The notes beneath the pieces were generated by a model that saw nothing but the letters and a program-made list of their open reading frames with translations, was not told the origin of the DNA and did not search any database. The position numbers and the translations under genes are program-made. Below are positions 10,662 to 20,964 of a stretch of 64,000 nucleotides of DNA, in pieces; position 1 is the first letter of the stretch, and the number at the start of each line of letters is the position of its first letter. The stretch is from Peronospora farinosa (Eukaryota; Oomycota; Peronosporomycetes; Peronosporales; Peronosporaceae): contig CANTFK010000673.1 of assembly GCA_947646735.1 (NCBI GenBank), positions 62,001 to 126,000 of the forward strand, given 5' to 3'.

Positions 10662-12491
10662 ATGTCAAGTGCAGCCCGGATTTCCTGCGCGCTGGTTGTT
10701 ATCGCGCTTGTCATTTGCTCGGCTACAACCGTGGCAACCCCCAAGTCGATTCCTGCGGGTGTCGCTTTGTTCACGCTGCATTCGTCTTATGTCCCGACCG
10801 CGATCAAGCGGCGCTTGAGGCGTACCACGGCCATGGAGACCATTGAAACTGCTGGAGAGAGGGCCCCTAATTTCCTTGTTTCTGAACTGGCTTCGAGCTT
10901 TTCTAGCCTGAAGTCACTTCCTGCGGCGTTTTACCAGAAAAGTCAAAGTTGGATGTTGTGGCTGACGCGGAAATCCTCGGACGAGATGTTTAAGCTTCTG
11001 AAGCTCAACGAGCTCGTTAAGCTCGACACGGATGGAACTAAATTGTTTGGAGACCCCCGCTTTATAGAGTGGGTCACTTATGTGAGGACAACATACTCAA
11101 AAGACCCCACAGCGGCGGCTGAGGAAATTTTAAAGACCTTAATAGATCATTACGGTGACGGTGCTGCATTGGCTAGACATTTAGTTGCTGGAACGGATAT
11201 TAATGGTGTGAAACTCATCGCTGATCTCGCTGCAGACCTGCAAGCGGCGCAGCTTAAAAAGTGGGATAAGGAAGGGAAAACGGTGGAAGAGGTCTTACAG
11301 ATTTTGGAGCTGCATAAGCCAGAAAGCAATCCTTTTCAAGACCCACTGTTTTTGCAGTTGTTAGCTTTCGTGAATCTTAAACACCCAAAAGACCACGCAG
11401 CGGTAACGTTAACGGCTTTTCGAAATTTCTACAAGAACGACGCTGCATGGGCCAAACTTTTAGTTGCTGGAACGAAGACCGACAGTGTAAAATCCATCGC
11501 TCTAAATCTGCTTTGGTTGCAGCTCTCAAGGTGGACGGAAGGTGGAAAAACGGTGGGTGAACTTTTTACGCTTGTGGGGTTGGAACAGAGTGGAGAAGGA
11601 CTGTTTAAAAATATACTATTTTCGCAGTGGGCCACCTTCATCGAGGTAAGACACCGGGACAAACCCGAAGCGGCAATTGATGTAATCTTGTCGACTCTGG
11701 CAGCTCATTACGGGGAAGAAAAAGCATTGGCTGATGTTCTTGTTGCTGGAACGGAGATTTCCCATATGGCTAAACTCGCTATTAACCTGTTGAAGGGGCA
11801 GTATCAGAAGTGGGAGGACACTGGAAAAAGTGTGGAGTGGATTTTTACAGTTTTAAGGCTGGATGAGATGGGAGAAGGACTGTTTAAAAGCCCACTATTT
11901 TCGCAGTGGGCCACCTTCATCGAGGTCAGACACCGGGACAAACCCGAAGCGGCAACGGATGTAATCTTGTCGACTCTGGTAGCTCATTACGGGGAAAAAG
12001 GTCCATTGGCTGATGTTCTTGTTGCTGGAACGGAGATTCCTCATATGGCTAAACTCGCCGTTAGCCTGTTGAAGATACAGTTTCGGAAATGGAATGACAT
12101 TGGAAAAGATGCGGAGTGGGTATTTACAATTTTAAGGCTAAATGAGTTTGAAGAAGAGCTGTTTGAAAGCCCACGCCTGTTCATGTGGCTAGTTTATGTC
12201 GAAAAGCGCTATCGAGCGGAGGACAATGAGGCTTATAAGGCGGCTATTGCGGCAGCTGAGAAGTGGACTGATCCGGAGATTAAAAAGCTGGCTAATGAGG
12301 CGGTTAAGACGGCTAAGGAGGTGGCTTATATGGAGCCTTTTGAGGCAGTTTTTTCGACCTTACATAGCCATTACAGAGACGATATGTTAAAAGAAATTCT
12401 AGCGAAGGGTTCGGAGAACGCCAACCCGGAAGTAAAGAAAGTTGCTGACGAAGTGAAAAAGATGCATGAGTGGGCCACTCAAGAATATTAG
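10662..12491 (+). CDS. Secreted RXLR effector with five LWY-type repeats (609 aa)
   Basis: The start at 10662 gives a typical secretion signal (residues 1-22, hydrophobic core ALVVIALVICSA). An RXLR motif, RRLR, follows at 50-53, and AGER at 64-67 stands in the place of the usual dEER. The rest is alpha-helical and repeats every 93 residues: the W-motif position falls at 137, 230, 323, 416 and 509, each followed by a Y-motif of the form HYG...LA..L.AGT. Unit 2 has Leu in place of the Trp. Unit 5 has about 33 extra residues between its W and Y motifs. Units 3 and 4 are nearly identical in DNA over about 230 bases, which indicates recent internal duplication. In Phytophthora and downy mildews such proteins are delivered into host cells and bind plant proteins; some LWY arrays recruit PP2A. 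The target here is unknown. The gene sits next to a nest of transposons, as many effector genes do. Confidence 0.9.
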   Translation: MSSAARISCALVVIALVICSATTVATPKSIPAGVALFTLHSSYVPTAIKRRLRRTTAMETIETAGERAPNFLVSELASSFSSLKSLPAAFYQKSQSWMLWLTRKSSDEMFKLLKLNELVKLDTDGTKLFGDPRFIEWVTYVRTTYSKDPTAAAEEILKTLIDHYGDGAALARHLVAGTDINGVKLIADLAADLQAAQLKKWDKEGKTVEEVLQILELHKPESNPFQDPLFLQLLAFVNLKHPKDHAAVTLTAFRNFYKNDAAWAKLLVAGTKTDSVKSIALNLLWLQLSRWTEGGKTVGELFTLVGLEQSGEGLFKNILFSQWATFIEVRHRDKPEAAIDVILSTLAAHYGEEKALADVLVAGTEISHMAKLAINLLKGQYQKWEDTGKSVEWIFTVLRLDEMGEGLFKSPLFSQWATFIEVRHRDKPEAATDVILSTLVAHYGEKGPLADVLVAGTEIPHMAKLAVSLLKIQFRKWNDIGKDAEWVFTILRLNEFEEELFESPRLFMWLVYVEKRYRAEDNEAYKAAIAAAEKWTDPEIKKLANEAVKTAKEVAYMEPFEAVFSTLHSHYRDDMLKEILAKGSENANPEVKKVADEVKKMHEWATQEY

Positions 12492-14280
12492 CAAGGTGTT
12501 TGTTTACACCTTTGAAGCTTGACCAGACCATGGCCAGCAGCTCAACTTTACGTGACTATGCTCAGAAAAGGCAACCCCCACATCAAGACACGTTCAAGGT
12601 CATGTAAACATTTTGTTGAATGACATAAGCGCTCCGTAGCAAACTCTCGCCAGTAGCAATGTCCGCTTCATTTGTCAAAGCATAAACTCACTACTAATGT
12701 CGTTCTTTTTTACAAGCATTAATCTTGCTTAAAGCGTAACTTTCACGTCGTTGCGCTAGGGCCTTTGGCAGCAAAGCTTCACTTAACATCGATCTTACTC
12801 AAAATTATTCCATCTTTAGCGATGATCTTTAGCGATCACCATCGTTCCTCAGTGCCACAACACTAAGGGAAACAAGTGTTTCTTTTCCTCTTGTAATCAA
12901 CCTTTAGCTCTTTTACCGCTTGGTCGACCAGCTTAGAGTGCAGCCGTCGTTTCTTTAAATATAAGTTTTTCGAAACTTACAGAAAAGTTGCCAATGAGCC
13001 GCTGACTTGTACGAATCTTAGAGTTTCCAGGTGGATTTTGACGTTACTTTTGCTTTCTCTACTCTTGTTACAGAAAGCTTCCAATGATTGCTAGTCTTCC
13101 AGGATCGTTGGTACAAAGTTTCATCACTGGTCAAGATTTTGTAGAAGCTATCAACATGAATATTATTTTTTCTAAAACACCGATAGTCCTTCAGAACTGC
13201 AGCATGTAATGAGGATGCAGCCGAGGTAGATAGGTTGCTCCATACGGGGATCCTGTCTTCCCTGTTCGTTTCTTCGGCTTTAACGCGAGGAAACAATTCT
13301 TACGAAGCTTTAAACAATGACGATGAACCTGTTGTATAATGCGGCGGATGATCGCTTGCTAACGTTTGCTGCTGGTCATGCGCTCGGGTCTAAATGACAT
13401 ACTTTTTACATTTGTTCACGAGAGGCCTAGCTGGTATTTCTTGCGGCTAATATGGAGATTGCTTTATACGTGTAACAAGTGCAAAACTCGAACTGCCTCG
13501 CTCTTGCAATGAAATGTGTCGGCATCGGACATCGTAGCGCATTTTGGACGTGGGATCTCGAATTTTGGCTGCACGTAGTTGGCTCACGCAGTCTCTAACT
13601 ATTGCGCACAACTACGTCATTCACAGCATTATATAATTGAAGACCGATCCTCGCTGAGGGTGTCTGATACCAACGACAGCTCGCCCTAGATAGCTTGTAT
13701 AGCCGCCCGTCGGGACCAATCCATATTGACCACGACGTAGTACTTGCTGTCCATCATAGCTAGTGTCATCGTATTTATCGGTGCAGTGAAGCTTCTTCTC
13801 CACCTCCACTTCCACAACCACTACGCGATTCGACTCCGTCATCGGCACTACAGTGCCGTCTACAGCAGTTCGAAATGACAAAGCTGGTGTAATCCAGCTA
13901 TTGTGTAGCGGAGCTACACAGCCTCGTGTAAACCCCGTTACATATTACATTGACTCGAATCCTCAGTGAACAATCGTTGTACTAGGATCTCCAGTATTAG
14001 GTAGTGTCGAAAAAATACCATCTTACTGGTACCGATTTCATCTTCGTTTCTGGCAATGTGCCGTCTGCCCACCCAATATGTCTGCTCTAGTTCACATCTC
14101 GAACCTGTTTTTGTTATTCAAGTGCACATTTACTTCGTCTACTGGTGCTTTCGTCACTTCACTGCTTGCGCTTTTCAATAGCGTCAGCTATCCCCAGCAT
14201 GACATCCAGTGTTGCCGTTGCCTCTTCAGTATTTTCATCTCACCATCTAAATTTTGTGAAATGGCGGCATGCTGACGTAG
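12492..14280. other. Non-genic, degenerate repeat sequence
   Basis: Only short frames occur, without recognisable similarity. A perfect hairpin TGTAGC-GGA-GCTACA lies near 13903-13917, and CCCGTTACAT follows near 13940. Both recall the LTR at 32-488, so this may include a decayed fragment of that family. Confidence 0.25.
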
Positions 14281-15110
14281 ATTTACATTGCCGTGAGGTT
14301 TTGGTAGACACTAGCTCTTCGTCACTTTGGCTCTACCCTCGGTCGGGACAATCGGCTTTGAAGTGATACTTCTCTTACAAATGAAGCACTGCATCACTAT
14401 TTTCTTGTCCTTCAAGGGTCCTGGTGTTTGCCTTCTGACTTTGTCCACCACCATCTCCACCATTATGACCCCACGTTTACACCTCCATACTTAGCTTAGT
14501 ATGCTCTCAGACGGCAAGCAGCGGCGCGGATCAGCCCACGGGTGTCAGCCAAATTACAGCAATTCCCACCCTTGGAGTTTGTACGATGGAGTAAGATGTT
14601 CAGCACCAATCCCCCGCGTGACATTACCATTTGATATTGTGATGAAGCATCAACTCAGTTCGCAGATTTGACGTCTGCTTGTTGACATCTGCAGCTGGAG
14701 TCATCTTCAAGACCACATATTCGTGCCATATATTTTCCACTGTATGAGCCATAGCTGTTTTGTTTTCCTGCTCTCATAGATCACGGTCAACGCTAGCCAC
14801 GTGTCTGTTATCCTGTGATCTTGTCGCGAATTTGATGAAAAATGTCCGCCGGCAGCAACATTTTTATAAGTTCCACGATAGTCAACCTTGATGTTCTCTG
14901 TTTTCTCCACGATATTTAGAGGTTTCTTCTTCCTGTACTATCGCTACATTTTACTGCTGCCAGTTTTTTCCGTCCCAGTCTTTTGAGATGCCATCATCTC
15001 GTGTGCTTCAACGGCTCCGTCATCTTGAGTCCTAATTACAGTCAAAACTTCTCACCGCTGGCACTCAACTACCCTCTTGGAAGTTGAAATCTATCCGATT
15101 GTACTAGAGG
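14281..15110 (-). pseudogene. Decayed Copia-type gag with zinc knuckle
   Basis: On the minus strand at 14388-14348 the zinc knuckle CFICK...YHFKADCPD (spacing CX2CX4HX4C) is readable after one frameshift. It is preceded by a basic linker and followed by remnants in broken frames. Further upstream (15110-14900) short stretches resemble the N-terminal part of Copia gag, with a WDGKNWQQW-like string containing stops. No intact frame remains, and no LTRs were found. The piece is unrelated in sequence to the intact Copia element at 5425-10271. Confidence 0.5.
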
Positions 15111-15499
15111 GCCATCGAGAAGCTCGCGTGTTCGATTATCACCGTATAAAGAAAGATTCCTTTGTAATTAATACCTGAGCAGCTTGAAACTAGACTTGAT
15201 TAAGTTAACTAGAAGTCGTATTCTTCAATGAAACTGCTTGTTTTTCAGCTGTAGCGAACCCTACCGTGACGTTCTGACCTCGGTTGGAGTTAGTAAGTTT
15301 GATTAGATCCCTTTTTAAATACTAATCATCTTCACGTATACTTAAAATTTTGAGCATAAATCTTGATTTCGTATGGGCGTTGTAAAGGAAGTTCCCAAGA
15401 TTTCAATTCTTTGCAACATCATCGCTACTTAGCGAGCGTGAAACAATTTTGTCGTCGCTGCTGAGCTGCTGCAAAAGTAAGTCCGCATAGCCCAAGGAG

Positions 15500-16690
15500 T
15501 ATGATGTCCGTTTGTGCCATTTTGTGCTTGCCACGCACGACGACGAGGGCACGGAGCATGTCAAGAACATGTGGAATCGTTTGCATACACACTATTTGCA
15601 GCACTTGCCGCGGAAGACCCGGTTGCCGCTCCTCGTGCTGTAGGAGCACTTCAGACCCACTTGTCGTCGTTTATCCGGCCTGAAGCGACCTTATTTATGT
15701 CACTGCTCGTGAAGGTGGGTGTTTTGGCATGAAAGGCACTAGATTGTAGGCTAACATGACAGCTACTACCGAGATATTATACGCTTAACTTGGCACTATC
15801 TTTGCTTTGCTCCTTTTTCTTCATTAATGCAGATGGAAAAAAGAGCACGAAGACAAGCTAGGGAAGGAAAAATCATTGTTGAAGAGACTAAAAACCGTTT
15901 TGAGGCCATTTGGCAGAAAGAAGAGGCCGACGCGATGCGCGCTATCAGTGAGGCTAAGCAGCTAGCCGTGCTTGAAGACGCGGATTTACCACCTTTTCCT
16001 CGCACAATTCCCACCAAGTTCCGCTGTTCACTGCATTTCGGTGCTGAAAACGAGCAAGCACTCCATGCGCGCTGTTATGTCTGCGAAGAAACCTTGAGAG
16101 GTGGTGCGCTCCTCTACTCAGAAGCGACAATGTCACCCGAAGCTCCCCAGTGATGCTAATCAGGCTGTGGAGACGTTAGAAGCTTCCGATGATAGTGTGA
16201 GTCGGCACGACAGATCGCCACTGTAATACGAGCCTTTTTTGAAGCGCAGTAAGAGTGGCGATGCATCTTCTTGTGCTTCGGCTTCAGAGTCTCGCTCATT
16301 TCCTTCTAGTTCACCATGTGCTTTTATGTTTAATGGCGTAGCTATTGCCGCTCTGACGCCGTTACCGAATGTGGCACCATCCGCTACACTAGATAGTAAT
16401 ATACCTCGTATCAACGCGCAGAACAGCAGAGACTTGTCAGCCAAGACGCCAGTGCTCAGAATCCAACACACAGCAGAAGGCCAACTACCGTCTGAAGCTC
16501 CTTACTGAGCTACGTGGCATTGTGGAAACAATCTCACAGCTCGCCAACCAGTTTGCGAGCACCATGGCAGGGCCGAACGTGAGTGCAAGCAGCCAATTGG
16601 ATCCGACACTGGTGGAGGAGATGCAGCAAGATGTACGATTTTTTCCAGGAGCAGAAAAAAATGCCGTCTGAAGCAAGAGCTGGACGCGCT
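15500..16690 (+). pseudogene. Broken tandem copy of the SANT-like gene
   Basis: This segment is collinear with the intact gene at 16995-18245. The end of its first exon (IRPEATLFMSLLVKV) matches IRPDMTLFASLVDKV of the neighbour and is followed, at the same place and phase, by a 118-bp intron (15715-15832, GTGGGT...GCAG). A second exon opens at 15833 but stops at 16153. The C-terminal part reappears at 16478-16690 (RLKLLTELRG...ISQLANQ, then VRFF) against RLKLLAELRG...MSQLAQQ and IAFF in the intact gene. Frameshifts upstream of 15620 and stops between 16150 and 16480 make function unlikely. The middle is strongly diverged, so the duplication is old. Confidence 0.65.
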
Positions 16691-16994
16691 CGATACGGAA
16701 GGTCAGAGTTGAAGCGGACGCATGTCCGACAGTGAATAATAGTTTAGATTGGTGTATTGATGCCATCATCTACCGCAGTGATTGCAGTGTAACACTTTAG
16801 GTAACACAAGTATAATTTTTAAAGCGTTTCGTCTCTTATTCCGGTTTACATAGGCGAACAGAGGAGTTCCAGTGCGATAATTAGGAATAATGCCAACGTT
16901 TTTTTGTTTTTTGTAAGAAATTCTGCCCATCGTAAAAAAAAGAGTTCGGCCTTCTCTATTTTCAAGAATATCGTTCGTTAATTTTCCTAGCGAC

Positions 16995-18245
16995 ATGCGG
17001 CGAGGCAAAGAGCGTTGGACGCACGCGGACGACAAACGTCTTGGCCGCGCACTGTTGGGGGTGTTTACCAACCATGGAGAGGAGGTAATACTGAGTGACA
17101 GTTGCGCACTCTGGAAGCGCGTACAGCAGCAGTACCAGGACCTCTTGGCGGCCGAGCAGGTGGTCGCGCCGGACATTACGGCGGCCCAGCGCAGCGCTCG
17201 CTCACTGCACACGCGCTGGGCGCAAGGCATCCGCCCGGACATGACCCTCTTTGCATCGCTTGTGGATAAGGTCTGGAAAATGGCGGGCGATTAAGAAATG
17301 CTAAAGCATGTTGTAGATGACTAAACGGGTGCAATATGTTACACTATTTGTTAGATGCAAAAGGCTGGCAAGAAGCCCGCCAAGGCCATTAAACAGGCCA
17401 CAAAGCTCTTCCGGGGGAGGCGGAGTGAGATAAACGCGGAAGCCGTGCGTCAATTTGTACAGGAACGACAGCGTCCGCCGACGGATAGCGGTGACTCGGA
17501 GACGGACGCAGCCCGCCCGAAATTTAAATTTGAGTCATTCCACTTCCGCCACTGCTATGACATTTTATGTTCGAACTCGTCTTTTATGGAGGCGCTGCTG
17601 GAGAAGAGCAGGACGAGTAGAGGGAATGAGCCACTCAAAAAGAATCGTCCGACAGAGGGAGCAAGTAGTTGCCAGGAGAAGTATCGATCATTTATATTGA
17701 GTGACGGGTCGGACGTACCCGACTCGCATGAGAGCGAGGAGCAGGTGACGATGCGACAGTATCCGCCTGCAAGTCAACTTCAGAAAGAGGAAGTGGGCTC
17801 TATTAGTAGGGAGCACCCGTCGAATTGGCAGTACCCTCAAGCAACTGCAAATGGCGTCAATAGTACCACCCATCCTTCCAACGTAGCACAACGCGATCGT
17901 GAAAGTGTGTTCATCACACTCGAAGATGCAAGCGACGTCCGCAACCCCCCTCGTCTGGAGTGCGACCGTGCAGTAGCTAATGAGTACGTCCGTCTGCGTA
18001 TGCAGGCACTGAAGGATGACCGCCGCCTGAAGCTTTTGGCTGAGCTTCGAGGTGTCGTGGCAACGATGTCTCAACTTGCACAGCAGCTTGCGTGGAATGG
18101 TGTGGCATCAGCAGCATTGACTGCACGGACGGGAGGTGTGTGTCCCGCATTGGACCAAGACGTGTTGCGTGACATTGCCTTTTTCCGTCATGAAAAAGAG
18201 CGGCTGAAGCAAGAGATAGCTGCAAATGGCACCAACTCGAAATGA
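16995..18245 (+). CDS. SANT/Myb-like (trihelix-type) DNA-binding protein, 388 aa
   Basis: Two exons are proposed, 16995-17270 and 17355-18245, joined in phase 0 across an 84-bp intron. The donor is an unusual GTCTGG and the acceptor TTAG. The intron position is supported by the broken upstream copy, which has a better donor at the homologous place. Residues 5-92 follow a SANT/trihelix pattern: RWTHADDKRLGRALL, LWKRVQQQYQDL, then SLHTRWAQGIRPDM. A basic stretch and a Ser/Glu-rich linker follow, and the C-terminus (about 310-380) is a predicted coiled coil with RLKLLAELRG and FFRHEKERLKQEI. Such proteins are numerous in oomycetes and are taken to be nuclear DNA-binding factors, often related to domesticated transposon proteins. 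DNA targets are unknown. Confidence 0.6.
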
Positions 18246-18472
18246 CTGGACGCTATGAATCTAGGTACATTAAGGAAGAGAAAAGCTGTGAAGAGCTGTG
18301 GAACCCATCACCAGTGTAATGTGAATACCAACAAATCCGAACTCGGCTGTTGGACAAGTTACTACAGTGTGTAGCATGCCAATCTCGTAAAACTTGTACG
18401 AATTGTACATTATAGTTGTTGCAAATCCTTTTGAAGAGACAAGTGTATCGTTCACAATTTGCTTCGTCGACT

Positions 18473-19377
18473 ATGGCAGCCAAGACATTAGCGCTGCTCC
18501 CGTTGGCCGGTCTGGCAGCCTGGAGCGGCAACGCGAAGCTCATGCGTATGCGTCACCAGGTACGCGCACTTCCAGGTGGAGAAGCGCTTGATTTTATCCC
18601 TGGCTCAATGGACGATACCATAATGGAAACCCTAGAGACGGGCGATCTCGTTTTCTTTCAGCGCAAACTTACGGCCATGCAGCCTCTAGCAGCGCTGCAT
18701 ACGTGGATTACTCGAGTGCGGCTGCGGCCACGCTTCGACCACTGTGGATGGGTCTACGTAGACCGTTTGGGACGTAAGTTTATTGTGGAGGAGACGCTGC
18801 AAAAGGTGCAATGTCGTCCATATAGCGCCCGCCTACTAACGTCCGAAGCCACGGAAATCTCCGTGTTACAACTAAAACTCGAGGTAAATTGAATGGTACG
18901 GTGTCTAGCGTTAGTTGGGGTGCATGTTGTTTACAGTATTGTGCTGCAGCGCTCTAAGGAAATGCAAGAGGCTGCTAGCTCTTTTATCACCGAGAATGTG
19001 GGACGAATGAGTCGGATCTCGTTGCGTCACACAGTATCTGCGTTAATTAGCCCGGACGCAATGCGTAAGACAAGCCCTGACGCAACACCTTCGTTCCCAA
19101 GTGCAGGTGAGTTTTAACAGTATCTTGTGGTCGATAGGTGCGGAGAATAAATGAATTGTGCTTCGGTAATGCAGCTTTTGTGGCCGAGGCGTACGATACG
19201 ATGGGGCTGGTGAGCAAGAACCAGATCACCACCAGCCAACCATCACTACCAGCTACTGCCATCACTCCGCGCCACTTGGCAGAAAGTAAAGTCACATTGC
19301 AGGTGCCGCCGGAAAAGCGATTTGACGGAGCCAAAGCACCAGCTTTTGGCCGCTTGCTCCCGATCAGACTCGAGTAA
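18473..19377 (+). CDS. Possible permuted papain-fold (NlpC/P60, YiiX-like) protein, 256 aa
   Basis: Three exons fit: 18473-18883, 18950-19106 and 19175-19377. The introns are 66 bp (GTAAAT...GCAG) and 68 bp (GTGAGT...GCAG) and leave one open frame. A short hydrophobic N-terminus (about residues 5-17) could be a signal anchor. The motif GDLVFFQ followed by FDHCGWVYVD matches the order of strand and catalytic-type His in permuted papain-like hydrolases of the YiiX/NlpC class. The later AAFVAEAYDTMGLV resembles the helix that normally carries the nucleophile Cys. In this model the Cys is absent; a different exon-3 start would bring one in (ELCFGNAAF) but is out of phase. Activity is therefore doubtful. 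The gene converges on the Med27 gene. Confidence 0.5.
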
Positions 19378-19497
19378 TTCGTGAACCCCAACACACAACA
19401 TCATTTAAAAGTCCCCTTCGTTCGATGCTTTGATAACTAGCGCAAGATCCATTTAAGACTAACAGCCTGATGACGATGCTGACGCCAGCTGAAGATG

Positions 19498-20855
19498 TTA
19501 ACGTTCCGTTAACTCGATGGGTAGACATTTGGAGTGAAAAGCTTGTCCGTTTGCGTAGTCACGGAAGGACGGAGGTACATAGGCCCACTCTTCACTCTCT
19601 TTGGTAAGTAGCTTCTTGCAAAACGAGCATGGTGTCTGGTAAATTTTGTCGTAGAAGCCGAGCCACGTGAAAAGGTGGTAGAAGCACGTTTCGGGGTGCT
19701 GCTTGCGAAAATGGTCCAAAGCTTTACGGCCGTGGAGTGTGACGAGACGAAACAGGTTGTGTGATGACTCCGACCATGCACCAAGAGGGGTGTCTTCGTT
19801 GTACGGAAAGATGGACAGCCGCTGAATGTACTTGGTAACTTGTATACCTGCAGCTCGAGCCTGCTCCTGCTCTTTGCTTGCCTCGCGCGCCTCGGTAATA
19901 CGTTGCTTAAGCTCCTCCATCTCCATCTTGGTGGCTTCCTCGGCGGCAAGCTTGGCTTTCGTAAGCATATCACCTTTCTTCTTCTTCACAAGCTGCTGCT
20001 GCTGCAATTTCTTGTGCTTGTTGCGAGTGCTACGCAGACGTCCCCCTCCAAAGGCTGGGGATGTTGGCGTAGACGGTGTCATGGGACTTGCAGCCACACC
20101 AGTCTCACCATTCGGCCCATTTTCCGGAATTGGTGGACAGAACGACAGATGCACCGTCATCTCCTTATTTATTTCGCACTTAATGGACTTGATAACTCGA
20201 CGACCGCCTCGCGTAGTCTCAGCGTGTTTAAAAAACTTGAGCTTGCGATTCTTAGCCATCATATAGTCCATCATCTCGTTAAGCGTGGCCGGCTGCTTCT
20301 CTCCAAAGGGATCAAACACCCGACTGCGCTTGTGTGACTTGGGCACGAAGAGACTGCAAGGGGTGGGCGGACAACGTACATCGCTCAGCATCTCAAGACG
20401 GGGGAATGTACTGCATAGTTGCTTCAAATACACGGTCTGTGCCTTGCAGCCCATGTCCTGCACTTGATTTTTCCAGTGATACTCGAGCAGGAGATTGCGG
20501 TGCGTCTGATTGACGCTTTCAATGGGCTTTGTCTTGCCGTCTATAGACAAACATTGAAAAAAGGTAAATCAGTAGGAAAAACACCTTATTATTCTATATA
20601 ACTCGATCAATTCGATACGAAGTCGTATAAACTTTACACACCAAATTCGGGCACGAGCTTGCGTAAAAGCTTTAGATTGGTCTGTACACGCTCTAGTTTA
20701 TTCTTAATGGAAAGGCGAAGTGCATTATCTGAAGCATGACCGGGTTCTAGTTTGGTTTTCGCCTCGCATAGTTCCAAGATGATGCTTTCAGCCGTGGAGC
20801 GTAGTACGCCCACGCGGCCCAGTAGAATATCGGCGAGGTAGAACGGATCGCTCAT
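19498..20855 (-). CDS. MED27: Mediator complex subunit 27 (418 aa)
   Basis: Two exons, 20855-20642 and 20540-19498, are joined across a 101-bp intron (GTGTGT...ATAG, phase 1). The N-terminus is helical, in keeping with the coiled-coil part of Med27. The C-terminal 70 residues carry the family signature: FYHLFTWLGFYDKIYQTPC, a CxxC pair (CSFCKKLL), PPSFRDY, and a final FHSKC. These Cys/His residues form the zinc-binding end of Med27. The centre (about 215-290) holds a low-complexity linker and a Gln/Lys-rich coiled coil. Mediator links transcription factors to RNA polymerase II in the nucleus, with Med27 in the tail region. The start was chosen because it opens the first in-frame helical segment. 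Confidence 0.8.
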
Positions 20856-20964
20856 GGCGTTTGTATAGTGAGAGGCAGATAACTTGTAAATGACAGAAAG
20901 ATCATACTTGATTGGATGAAATGTAGCAGCAATGAAGTTACATCCAATCAGAAACCTTTAACCT

